Shown: in pieces, positions 26,045-34,787 of the stretch
Position numbering within the stretch: position 1 is the first letter of the stretch
Layout of the letters: every line of letters starts with the position of its first letter
DNA from: Hallerella sp963656065
GTDB taxonomy: Bacteria; Fibrobacterota; Fibrobacteria; Fibrobacterales; Fibrobacteraceae
Assembly (NCBI GenBank): GCA_963656065.1
Contig: CAVKGV010000004.1
Location: 1 to 64,000 of the forward strand
Direction of reading: 5' to 3'
DNA length: 64,000 nt
Program-made: the position numbers and the translations under genes
The notes under the pieces: generated by a model
Seen by the model: the letters and a program-made list of their open reading frames with translations, nothing else
The model's database searches: none
Told to the model about the DNA's origin: nothing

Positions 26045-26992
26045 CTAGCCTAGCTGTTCTTTGACCATTTCTAAAATTTTCGGGATGACCGCTTCGGGCT
26101 TTTCGTGGACGGTGGCGCCTGCCGCCCGTACGTGCCCGCCGCCTGCGAATGTTTTCGCTATCCGGTTGACATCGACGACGTAATTGGACCGCAGGCTCAT
26201 CTTGTAATCGTCGCCTGTCGGGTAGAGAAAAATCGCCACTTCGGTCCCGGAGACTTCGCGAATCGCATCGATGACCGAGCCGAGGTCGAGCGGTGTCGCC
26301 TTGAAGCGTTCGAGATCTTCGGGGGTGAGGAATGTATAGACAACTTTTCCGTCGAGGGCCGTCTTGCAGCGTTCCATCGCAAATCCCGTGATGCGTGTCG
26401 TCGTGTAGGAGCGGGTGTAGAAAGTCTCGTTGATGATTTTCGAAAAGTCGCAGCCTTTGCCGATGAGGCTTCCGACCGCATCCATCGTCCGCTTGCCCGT
26501 GTTGCTGAACTTGAAAACGCCCGTGTCGTGGACGATTCCGAGGTAGAGCGCGTTTGCGGCATCTTTCGAAATTTTTTCCGGGGAAAGCTGCATGTAGAGC
26601 GTTTCGCTGGCCGAACTCGAACCGGGTTCGACGATGTTTACGTCGCACAGGTTCCGCGGGTTGCTGACGTGGTGGTCAATGTTGCACGTCCGCGCGGCAC
26701 TTGCAAGGCAGTCCGCGCCTTTCGCCCCGATGCGGTCGATGGAAGGCGTGTCGAGCAGAAAGGCGAGGTCGAAGGATTCCCCGCGGTATTCGCTTTCGAT
26801 GCTTTCCGCGTCGCGAAGGATTCGGAACTTGTCGGGAAACGCTTCGAGAAAGACCGCTGCGCGAATTTCCGGGTAGTTGTCCCGGATGTAGCGGTAAAGC
26901 CCGAGGCTTGAACCGATGGCGTCTCCGTCGGGGTGGACATGGGCGAATATCGCGATGGATTTCGCCTGCCCGATCATTTCGTCAATCATCAT
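26045..26992 (-). CDS. nrnA: DHH-family oligoribonuclease / pAp phosphatase
   Basis: A 315-residue DHH/DHHA1 phosphoesterase. The manganese-binding motifs are HVHPDGDAIG (residues 18-27), LLDTPSID (79-86) and IDHHVSNP (105-112); the DHHA1 substrate motif FAGGGHVRAAGA lies near residue 290. NrnA degrades nanoRNA and 3'-phosphoadenosine 5'-phosphate. GAGG lies six bases before the first ATG. It is the third gene of the parE-parC-nrnA-helicase operon, nine bases after parC. Since orn is also present at 12454, the pAp role may be the main one (inference). Confidence 0.9.
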   Translation of the reverse strand: MMIDEMIGQAKSIAIFAHVHPDGDAIGSSLGLYRYIRDNYPEIRAAVFLEAFPDKFRILRDAESIESEYRGESFDLAFLLDTPSIDRIGAKGADCLASAARTCNIDHHVSNPRNLCDVNIVEPGSSSASETLYMQLSPEKISKDAANALYLGIVHDTGVFKFSNTGKRTMDAVGSLIGKGCDFSKIINETFYTRSYTTTRITGFAMERCKTALDGKVVYTFLTPEDLERFKATPLDLGSVIDAIREVSGTEVAIFLYPTGDDYKMSLRSNYVVDVNRIAKTFAGGGHVRAAGATVHEKPEAVIPKILEMVKEQLG

Positions 26993-27001
26993 GGCGCACC
27001 T

Positions 27002-29593
27002 CTACCCGAACAGGTCCGGGGAATCCGGGTCTTTTTCGTCTTCGGGAAGTTCACCCCCGTTTTTTACCGTTTCTATCCGGGTAAAGCGTTTGACTTTCTT
27101 CGCGGTGAACTTGCTGCCGAGAGCCTTGTATGTCTTGATGTCCGTAAGCTCCGTGAGATCGAGTTCCTCCTTTTCGACCTTGTGCCCGGACTGGAATTCC
27201 ATGGAGACGCGGGCTTCTTCGGTTGCGAAAAATTCGACCATCCGGGTTCCCGGACTATCCGACAGAATGTTGAACTCGGTTGTCGTCGGGCAGTTTTCGA
27301 GCGTGAACCGCTTGACCATATAAGTGTAATTTTCGCCTTCGAAATAGAGGACGGTGAAAACCTGTTCCGGGTCGTACTTGCCGATGTAGAGAATGTCCGT
27401 TCCTACGAGGACCGGATCCTTCATTTCGTGCAGGCGGGCCATGCCGTTCTTGCGGACGGTGATAAGCTTTTCGTTCTCCCCGAATTCGCCGAGTTCGTCT
27501 CCCTTGCGCTGTGTGCCGACGACACCGGAGATGGCGTCGAAGTAGAAGACTTTTTCCCCGAGCGTGCTCACTCCGGCGCTCACTTTTTTAATCGCCTTGA
27601 CCGCGTATTTTGTCACGACGTTTCCGAGCGTGTTCCTTCCCTTGACTTCGGTCTTCGAAAAATCGACTTCAAAGTTGAGCTTGATTCGCGGGCGCGGCTT
27701 GAGGATGACCTTGACCGTTTCCGCTTCGCCGTTCGGGTTCGAGGAAATGTAGAGAATTTTCGTCCCCGGCTTTCCCTTGCCCATCGGGTAGTCCTTGTTG
27801 CGGGTGACGCCGCCGACATTGAACCGCTTGATGAGGGCCGGACCGTCCTTGCCGTCCTGGTAGATGACGTTGTAGATTCGCCGTTCATCGTCCTTGTTGA
27901 ACTTTTCGACCAGAATGATGTCCTTGCCGACGAAATCCTTGTCGGAAACCTTGACTATCTTGTATGTGCCGTTCGCCTTGAAAGCGATGATGTCGTCGTA
28001 TTCCGAAACATCGAAGAGGTATTCTTCTTTTTTCAGGCTCGTCCCGATGAAACCTTCCGGGCGGTTGACGTAGAATTTCTGGTTCGCCATGGCGACATGC
28101 ACCGCATCGACCTTGCCGAATTCCGCGATTTGCGTCTTGCGTTCGCGGCCCTGTCCGTATTTCTTTTCGATATTCTTGAAATGGTTGATGGTGTATTCGG
28201 TCAGGTGATTCAGGTTTTCGTTTACTTCTTCGATGTGCCTGTCGAGTTCTTCGAGAAGTTCGTCCGCCTTCTTGCGGTTGAACCTTGCGATTTTTGACAT
28301 GGGGAGCGCAGCGAGCTTCTCGATATCTTCGTCCGAAACTTCTTTTCGGAGCTTCCCGACAAAAGGCTTGAGCCCTTCGCCGATGAGCGCTATCATGTCG
28401 TCGCGGTCTTTCGCCTTCTTGATTGTCTCGTAGATTTCCTTTTCGATGAAAATCTTTTCGAGGCTCGTCGCATGCCACTTGTCCTGCGTGTGCCGTAGTT
28501 CATTCTCGAGTTCCCACTTGAGCAGGTGTTTCGTGTGGTCCGTGCTGAGTTTTAAAAGTTCCGTCGTGGTCGTGAAGCAGGGCTTCTTGTCGATGATGAC
28601 GCATGTGCACGGGGAAAGCGACTTTTCGCAGTCCGTAAACGCGTAGAGGGCCTCGATCATCTTTTGCGGGTCGGAACCGGGTTGAAGGTGGACGACAATC
28701 TCGACATCTTGCGCCGTATCGTCGTCAACGCGCTTGATCTTGATTTTTCCCTTGTCGTTTGCGGCGATAATCGTTTCAATCAGGGAAACCGTCGTCGTTC
28801 CGTAGGGAATTTCGCGGATGACGAGCGTCTTGGAATCCTGGACTTCGATTTTCGCACGGATCTTTACGCGTCCGCCGCGCGCTCCGTCGTCGTAGTGGGA
28901 AACGTCGATGGTCCCGCCGGTGAAAAAGTCCGGATAGAGCGTGAACTTTTTTCCCTTGAGGTAGGCGATGCTCGCTTCGCAGAGTTCGTTGAAGTTGTGC
29001 GGAAGGATATACGTGGAAAGCCCGACGGCGATGCCGTCAACGCCCTGGGCGAGTAAAAGCGGAAACTTGGCGGGAAGCGTGAGCGGTTCCTTGCGCGTTC
29101 CGTCATAGTTCGGAATCCACTCGGTCGTCTCTTCGTTGAAGAGAATTTCCTGGGCGAACTGGGAGAGCCTGCCTTCGATGTAACGGCCCGCTGCGGCGGA
29201 GTCCCCGGTGAGAGGGTTTCCCCAGTTTCCCTGGGTGTCGATGAGCAGGTCTTTTTGACCGAGTCCGACAAGAGCCGTGTAGATGGAAGAGTCTCCGTGC
29301 GGATGATACCGCATCGTTGCGCCGACGACGTTGGCGACCTTGTTCAGTTTCCCGTTGTTCATTTCGGAAAGCGTATGCAGAATGCGCCGCTGCACGGGCT
29401 TCAGTCCGTCTTCAAAATAGGGAACCGCGCGGTCGAGAATCACATAGCTCGCATAGTCTAAGAACCAGCCGTCGTAAAGCTTTTCGAGATGGTTCGCGTT
29501 GGAAAGTCCGAGAATCGCCGTGTCGCTCTTGGCTTCGGGTTCGGGGGCGTTTGCGAATCTGTCCTGTACGTCTTTCTTGATTTCGTCGCTCAT
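27002..29593 (-). CDS. parC: DNA topoisomerase IV subunit A
   Basis: An 863-residue type IIA topoisomerase A subunit that cuts and passes DNA for chromosome decatenation. The active tyrosine is Y138 in AAGRYIEGRL, and the quinolone-determining region HPHGDSSIY carries serine at 102. The IPNYDGTRKEPLTLPAKFP block and the lack of a clear GyrA box in the C-terminal beta-pinwheel favour ParC of the Bacteroidetes-Fibrobacterota type over GyrA. Its ATG follows the parE stop directly, with no bases between. Confidence 0.88.
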   Translation of the reverse strand: MSDEIKKDVQDRFANAPEPEAKSDTAILGLSNANHLEKLYDGWFLDYASYVILDRAVPYFEDGLKPVQRRILHTLSEMNNGKLNKVANVVGATMRYHPHGDSSIYTALVGLGQKDLLIDTQGNWGNPLTGDSAAAGRYIEGRLSQFAQEILFNEETTEWIPNYDGTRKEPLTLPAKFPLLLAQGVDGIAVGLSTYILPHNFNELCEASIAYLKGKKFTLYPDFFTGGTIDVSHYDDGARGGRVKIRAKIEVQDSKTLVIREIPYGTTTVSLIETIIAANDKGKIKIKRVDDDTAQDVEIVVHLQPGSDPQKMIEALYAFTDCEKSLSPCTCVIIDKKPCFTTTTELLKLSTDHTKHLLKWELENELRHTQDKWHATSLEKIFIEKEIYETIKKAKDRDDMIALIGEGLKPFVGKLRKEVSDEDIEKLAALPMSKIARFNRKKADELLEELDRHIEEVNENLNHLTEYTINHFKNIEKKYGQGRERKTQIAEFGKVDAVHVAMANQKFYVNRPEGFIGTSLKKEEYLFDVSEYDDIIAFKANGTYKIVKVSDKDFVGKDIILVEKFNKDDERRIYNVIYQDGKDGPALIKRFNVGGVTRNKDYPMGKGKPGTKILYISSNPNGEAETVKVILKPRPRIKLNFEVDFSKTEVKGRNTLGNVVTKYAVKAIKKVSAGVSTLGEKVFYFDAISGVVGTQRKGDELGEFGENEKLITVRKNGMARLHEMKDPVLVGTDILYIGKYDPEQVFTVLYFEGENYTYMVKRFTLENCPTTTEFNILSDSPGTRMVEFFATEEARVSMEFQSGHKVEKEELDLTELTDIKTYKALGSKFTAKKVKRFTRIETVKNGGELPEDEKDPDSPDLFG

Positions 29594-31447
29594 TTAAAGT
29601 TCCTCCACCGCTTCGGTACGCAAGTTCTGCACGATCCGGTTCTGGCGTTCGGGCGTGTTCTTTCCCATGTAGTAGCCGAGCATCTTGTTTAAAGACGCGT
29701 CCGGCGGGGAAACGACACTTTCGAGCCGCATCGTTTCACCGATAAACTGGCGAAATTCGTCCGGGTTGATTTCCCCGAGACCTTTAAAACGGCTGATTTC
29801 CAAGTCCTTGCCGGCAAGAGCCTTTGCCGCTTCGTCGCGTTCCGCTTCGTCGTAGCAGTAACGGACCGCCTTGTCCTTTTTGGAATTTCTGACCCGGAAA
29901 AGGGGCGTCTGCAAAATATAGAGATGTCTTTGCTCGACTAGTTCCGGGAAAAACTGGAGAAAGAAAGTCATCAGGAGAAGCCGGATGTGCATCCCGTCAA
30001 CATCGGCATCAGTCGCGATGATCACTTTGTCGTAGCGGAGCGAATCGAGGCCGTTTTCGATGTCGAGCGCGTGCTGGAGCAGGTTGAACTCCTCGTTTTC
30101 ATAGACGACTTTCTTTGTCAGCCCGAAACAGTTGAGCGGCTTGCCCCGGAGGCTGAAAACCGCCTGGTTCTGCACGTTTCGCGCCTTGGTAAGCGTACCC
30201 GAGGCGGAGTCGCCCTCGGTCAGGAAAATCATCGTTTCCTTGTGGATGGGATTCTTGGTGTCGGGCAGGTGGACTTTGCAGTCCCGGAGCTTCTTGTTGT
30301 TCAGGTTTGCCTTTCTCGCGCGTTCGTTGGCGAGCTTCCGGATACCGGCGATATCCTTCCGTTCGCGTTCGCTTTGTAAAATGCGGTCCTGCAGCGCCTT
30401 TTCCGCTTCGGGGTTCTTGTGCAGGTAGTTATCGACTTCTGTCGCGACGTAATCGACGATCCATGTCCGGAGCGAAGGTCCTCCCGGAGCCGTCGTCGTG
30501 CTGCCGAGCTTTGTCTTCGTCTGGGATTCGAAAACGGGTTCCTGGATGCGGATGGAAATTGCCGCGATGATGCAGTTCCGGATATCCGACGGGTCCAGAT
30601 CTTTTTTGTAGTGGTCGCGGACTCCCTTGACGAATCCTTCGCGGAACGCCTGCTGGTGCGTCCCTCCCTGCGTCGTATGCTGACCGTTCACGAAGCTGAA
30701 GTAATGTTCGCCGTATTGGTTCCCGTGGGTAAAAGCGATTTCGATATCCTTCGACTTCATGTGGGCTATCGGGTAGCGGAGCGTATCGTCAACGCGACCG
30801 GAAAGAAGGTCGAGAAGCCCATTCTTGCTCACGTATTCCTTCCCGTTCATCACGAGCGTAAGCCCGGTGTTCAGGTAGGCGTAATTCCAGATTTTCTCTT
30901 CCATGTAGGCGGGAAGAAAACGGTAGTTCTTGTCGAATATCGTCGGGTCCGGCGAGAAGATGATTTCCGTTCCCGTCTTTTCGTCCGTCTTGCATTCGCC
31001 GTATTCCTTGACCAGGACGCCCCGGCTGAATTCCGCCTTTTTGCATTTGCCGTCGCGGAAGCTCTGCACGATAAACTTTTCGGATAGCGCGTTCACCGCC
31101 TTCGTTCCGACGCCGTTCAGCCCGACCGACTTCTGGAACGCTTCGGAATCGTATTTTCCGCCCGTATTCATCTTGGAAACGCAGTCGATGACCTTTCCGA
31201 GCGGAATGCCGCGTCCGTAGTCCCGCACATGGACTTCCCGGTCCTGGATTTCGATTTCGATGCGCTTGCCCGCGCCCATGACAAATTCGTCGATCGAGTT
31301 GTCGATGATTTCCTTGGCTAAAACGTAAATGCCGTCGTCCGGGCTTTGCCCGTTGCCGAGCTTTCCGATATACATGCCCGGGCGCATCCGGATGTGCTCG
31401 TGCCATTCGAGCGACTTGATGTTGTCTTCCGTGTATTTGACTGCCAT
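29594..31447 (-). CDS. parE: DNA topoisomerase IV subunit B
   Basis: A 617-residue GHKL ATPase subunit. The ATP site is KEIIDNSIDE with DYGRGIPLG and GLNGVGTKAVNAL; the TOPRIM domain has FLTEGDSASGT and ATDADVDGMHIR; the C-terminus holds RFKGLGEINPDEF. The shortness (GyrB is usually about 640 or more here) and pairing with parC favour ParE. It heads the operon parE-parC-nrnA-NERD helicase. The 200 bases upstream (31448-31648) hold no gene. Confidence 0.9.
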   Translation of the reverse strand: MAVKYTEDNIKSLEWHEHIRMRPGMYIGKLGNGQSPDDGIYVLAKEIIDNSIDEFVMGAGKRIEIEIQDREVHVRDYGRGIPLGKVIDCVSKMNTGGKYDSEAFQKSVGLNGVGTKAVNALSEKFIVQSFRDGKCKKAEFSRGVLVKEYGECKTDEKTGTEIIFSPDPTIFDKNYRFLPAYMEEKIWNYAYLNTGLTLVMNGKEYVSKNGLLDLLSGRVDDTLRYPIAHMKSKDIEIAFTHGNQYGEHYFSFVNGQHTTQGGTHQQAFREGFVKGVRDHYKKDLDPSDIRNCIIAAISIRIQEPVFESQTKTKLGSTTTAPGGPSLRTWIVDYVATEVDNYLHKNPEAEKALQDRILQSERERKDIAGIRKLANERARKANLNNKKLRDCKVHLPDTKNPIHKETMIFLTEGDSASGTLTKARNVQNQAVFSLRGKPLNCFGLTKKVVYENEEFNLLQHALDIENGLDSLRYDKVIIATDADVDGMHIRLLLMTFFLQFFPELVEQRHLYILQTPLFRVRNSKKDKAVRYCYDEAERDEAAKALAGKDLEISRFKGLGEINPDEFRQFIGETMRLESVVSPPDASLNKMLGYYMGKNTPERQNRIVQNLRTEAVEEL

Positions 31448-31648
31448 AGAATAGACCTAAAAACCGTTTTCGTTAAAAATCGTGCCAAATATGAATAAAA
31501 TTTGAAACCGCTTTCGCCTTGACCCGGCGTCCCGGTCCAATTTTTCGGAAAAGATAGTAAAACTTTTTGTTTGCGTAGTGCTTATTTGTGCATTTTGCGG
31601 AAGCGGTTTTTTGAACGGGAAACGGATGCGGCTAGCGTTATGGGGTCT

Positions 31649-32563
31649 CTAGAAAGTGTAAAGATAGAAAGGCAGCGTCGAACAATTTCCACGCTTATCA
31701 TCCCAAAACAAGCTGCGCGGATCTTCGAGCATTTCTGGTGTACAATTCTTGTTCGAGTAAACCTGTTTTTCGCCGTTATCCCTGTAAAAAGCCATCACCA
31801 GGCAGTAATCGGGTTGTAACGCCATGTGGAGCGAATCCCCTTCGAAAAAGTATTCCAGGTAGTTGGAATGCATCTTGGGACTTGCCTTGATCAGGATGCT
31901 TGAATCCGTGTAGAATACATAGTGCTTGAATGACGGTGTTGGATTGTGGCATCTGAAACGATAAATAGTTTCTTTCTTGAATTCGTTGATTTTGGGGCGG
32001 ATTTTTCCCGTTTCGGTGGAGTAGATGTCCAGATTGAATCCGTGTTGGAAGTATAGTTCTGTCGCGCTTTTCTTGAAAACATAGATCTTTGTGTTAAGTT
32101 CATTGCTTTCATAGAAAGGGGGAATGTTGTAGTAAGGAATGTCGATGTTGTCTGTTTCCTTCCCGAATCTAGACATGGAGAGGCTTGAAAAATCAAATTG
32201 AGTCGTTTCAATTTTGAAAGAAAAAAGACTGTCCGTCTTGCGGGTCTTCGGTGATGTTACCGTCGCAAATTCGATAAGGTTATGGCGGAATGCATAGGAG
32301 TAGGATTGGATGTCGGAATGCAGATCCGGCTCATACGGCAGATACGGTGCCGGTTTAGGATCCCGGAAAAGGACCAGGTGAACCGAATCCATGCAGATTT
32401 CCTTGGTCTGGAAAGTTTTGACGAACGGACTCCGGATATGCGCCACGTATTTTTCGCAAAGCGTCTTCGCTTTTTCAGCCGGGGCTTCGGCGGTTTCGAC
32501 CGGTTCCTCTTTTTGGCAGGCGATAAGGGAGAGGACAAGCAGTAGGGAAAAAAGATGTTTCAT
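31649..32563 (-). CDS. Lipoprotein of unknown function
   Basis: A 304-residue protein with signal peptide MKHLFSLLLVLSLIAC and a lipobox cysteine at residue 16, then a short Glu/Pro/Ala linker (to about residue 33) and a mature domain rich in beta-prone aromatic residues. I recognise no family. Its ATG overlaps the stop of the upstream gene (ATGA), so the two are translated together. The base composition is lower in G+C than the topoisomerase operon beside it. Confidence 0.7.
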   Translation of the reverse strand: MKHLFSLLLVLSLIACQKEEPVETAEAPAEKAKTLCEKYVAHIRSPFVKTFQTKEICMDSVHLVLFRDPKPAPYLPYEPDLHSDIQSYSYAFRHNLIEFATVTSPKTRKTDSLFSFKIETTQFDFSSLSMSRFGKETDNIDIPYYNIPPFYESNELNTKIYVFKKSATELYFQHGFNLDIYSTETGKIRPKINEFKKETIYRFRCHNPTPSFKHYVFYTDSSILIKASPKMHSNYLEYFFEGDSLHMALQPDYCLVMAFYRDNGEKQVYSNKNCTPEMLEDPRSLFWDDKRGNCSTLPFYLYTF

Positions 32564-33390
32564 GGGAGAAGATCCTTGATGTTGCCTGCGGTATCATACT
32601 CGTTTAGGGAAAGCGGCAGATTGTTTGGGTGGGAATGTAGAAAGACGGAGTAGCCCATCGGGTATTCGGGATCGCATGTTCGGATGCCGTTTTCTCGCTT
32701 TTCCCCTTCTTTGCTTTTTTCCGCCCAAGGAAAGTCGGCATCGACTTTTCCCACGTTGCAGTATTCTAAATTGCCCTTATTGTTTTGTGTCTGCATCCGC
32801 AGTGCGTCTAGCCGGCGAAGCAGCGCCTTGTTGTTGAGGAGCGCCCGTCCCTTTTTCAAGGCGTATAGCGCTCTTTCTTTATAAACTTTCAGCGCTTGCG
32901 GGGAAATCTTTCCCGGGAAAACATCGTCGTACAGGGTGTCGGCGGGAGTCTCGATGTTGTCGAAGAACGAGGTATAGTCCTTGATGGCTTCGCTCGAGCC
33001 CTTGTCAAGCTTGTCGGATAGCGGTTCGGGTTGGAATCTCTGCCCGTAGCGGGACAATCTGTCGTCTAAGTTCCTATACCAGGAAAATCTGGTAGAGTCT
33101 TTTGCACAGTGCCGGGAAAGGGCTTGGAGGCCTTTCGACAGCTGCTGAAGTTTTTCCTTGGAATCGGGAAGAATGCCTTGTTTTGCCCGCTTTATTTGCT
33201 CTTGCAGGCCCTGCATGGCTTCGGTCGTCTTAAAGTCTCTGTGATGAAAAGCTTCTGCGAATAAATCGTCGGCGTCCCGATAGAGTCCCGCGAGTTCTGT
33301 TTCGGATAAAAATTCATCGCTTGCCGTATCCAGGTAGTCCTTTGTGATGTCGGCAAGGATCGTATCGCGTAGTTCCTTGAGCTGTCCCAT
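32560..33390 (-). CDS. Unknown protein with a JAMM-like C-terminal motif
   Basis: A 276-residue protein without signal peptide. Residues 1-190 are helical and charged. The C-terminus holds GYSVFLHSHPNNLPLSLNEYD, resembling the HxH...S...D zinc motif of JAB/MPN (JAMM) proteases, but with the final Asp two positions further away than usual and only about ten residues after it, so the domain would be incomplete. AAAGGA lies seven bases before the ATG. It is coupled by ATGA to a lipoprotein. The layout recalls an effector with a partner, but I cannot assign a function. Confidence 0.55.
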   Translation of the reverse strand: MGQLKELRDTILADITKDYLDTASDEFLSETELAGLYRDADDLFAEAFHHRDFKTTEAMQGLQEQIKRAKQGILPDSKEKLQQLSKGLQALSRHCAKDSTRFSWYRNLDDRLSRYGQRFQPEPLSDKLDKGSSEAIKDYTSFFDNIETPADTLYDDVFPGKISPQALKVYKERALYALKKGRALLNNKALLRRLDALRMQTQNNKGNLEYCNVGKVDADFPWAEKSKEGEKRENGIRTCDPEYPMGYSVFLHSHPNNLPLSLNEYDTAGNIKDLLP

Positions 33391-33532
33391 TCTGGTTTCC
33401 TTTTTTTTTGCTTTTCTATCAAGATAATAAAAATTCTCCCCATAAACAACAGGCGGAAAAAATTCTGCAGATTCCTCTCTGGTTGGCTTGGAGCGGAATT
33501 ATCGCAGACAAAAATGGTATTTTTGGAATCCT

Positions 33533-34723
33533 ATGAGTGAATGGAAAGAAGTAAAGCTGGGTGAAATTTCTTCCTATGGGAAGGAGCGTATAAGTGTAGC
33601 CTCTTTGAACAGTGCTACATACATATCTACGGAAAACATGCAGCCAAATCGCGGAGGCGTTGTTTTGGCTTCCTCGATTCCAGATGTGGGTGGTGTGATT
33701 GCGTATAAAAAGGATGATATCCTGGTTTCAAACATCCGCCCGTATTTCAAGAAAATTTGGCAGGCTTCTCATGATGGAGGTTGCTCGGCCGATGTTCTTG
33801 TTTTTAGAAATCGGGAAAATGTCGATGCGAAGTTTCTCTACTATTTGTTAAGTGCGGATTCTTTTTTTGATTATAGCATGGCTACAGCCAAAGGCACAAA
33901 AATGCCACGGGGAGATAAAAATTCTTTGATGGAATATGAAGTCAAGCTTCCCCCTCTCGCAGAGCAGTGTCGCATCGCGGAAATCCTCAGTAGCCTCGAT
34001 GACAAGATAGAACTCAACAACGCGATAAACAGGAACCTGGAAGAACAGGCGCAGGCAATCTTCAAAAACTGGTTCATCGACTTCGCGCCTTTCGGCGGCG
34101 TGATGCCCGGGGATTGGAAAGAAACGACATTGGGTAACGTGTGCTTAAAAGTTACCGATGGCTCGCATTTTAGCCCGCAAGACGATCCAACTGCACCATA
34201 TCCAATGTATTCCGTAAAAGATATGGAGACCTATGGGTTCAATTCTAACAACTGCAAGCATATTTCTGCAGAAGATTTTGAAAAAATGAAAGCCGGGGAC
34301 TGCGTTCCAAGAGCCGATGACATTCTCGTCGCCAAAGACGGCAGCTATCTAAAAGAAATCTTCATCTGCTCCGAAGAACGAGAAGAAGCCATTCTTTCTT
34401 CAATTGCAATTTTCAGACCCGATAAGAAAAAGATTCTTCCAGAAATTCTATTGTTCTTGTTAAAACAGCCTTCTGTCCGAAAAGACGTTGCTGACAACTT
34501 CGTATCGGGATCCGCTTTACCAAGAATCGTGTTGAAGGATTTTAAGAAATACCAATTCATTTTGCCGTCAATAAATGCACAGCAAGATTTAGCAAAAATA
34601 CTGAATTCTATTCGAAAGCAAATACAAAATAATGTTGACGAAAATCAACGGCTAACAACGCTTCGCGACACCCTTCTCCCCAAGCTGATGTCCGACAAAA
34701 GCGCAAAAGCCGCCGCTGTTTAA
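33533..34723 (+). CDS. hsdS: Type I restriction-modification specificity subunit (orphan)
   Basis: A 396-residue HsdS with two target-recognition domains (about residues 1-145 and 200-345), each followed by a conserved helical spacer: AEQCRIAEILSSLDDKIELNN... and NAQQDLAKILNSIRKQIQNN.... The start MSEWKEVKL at 33533 is the family-typical N-terminus. The first spacer is G+C-rich while both recognition domains are AT-rich, a mosaic expected from domain exchange. No hsdM or hsdR is in the window, so it may supply an alternative specificity to a system elsewhere or be a leftover. Confidence 0.9.
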   Translation: MSEWKEVKLGEISSYGKERISVASLNSATYISTENMQPNRGGVVLASSIPDVGGVIAYKKDDILVSNIRPYFKKIWQASHDGGCSADVLVFRNRENVDAKFLYYLLSADSFFDYSMATAKGTKMPRGDKNSLMEYEVKLPPLAEQCRIAEILSSLDDKIELNNAINRNLEEQAQAIFKNWFIDFAPFGGVMPGDWKETTLGNVCLKVTDGSHFSPQDDPTAPYPMYSVKDMETYGFNSNNCKHISAEDFEKMKAGDCVPRADDILVAKDGSYLKEIFICSEEREEAILSSIAIFRPDKKKILPEILLFLLKQPSVRKDVADNFVSGSALPRIVLKDFKKYQFILPSINAQQDLAKILNSIRKQIQNNVDENQRLTTLRDTLLPKLMSDKSAKAAAV

Positions 34724-34750
34724 GCCGATAAATTTCCGTTTGAAATGAAC

Positions 34751-34774
34751 AAAAAAGGAAGCGTTGCCGCTTCC
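34751..34774 (-). terminator. Intrinsic terminator of cytX
   Basis: GGAAGCG and CGCTTCC pair around a four-base loop (34757-34774); on the minus strand a run of six T follows. It lies 14 bases after the cytX stop. Confidence 0.8.
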
Positions 34775-34787
34775 TCGTTAAAAGCTT

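Noticed and set aside
24288..26648. A 786-residue version of the NERD helicase
   Set aside because: The added N-terminus lies in the wrong frame of nrnA and is Arg/His-rich. GGGAGG before 26033 marks the real start.
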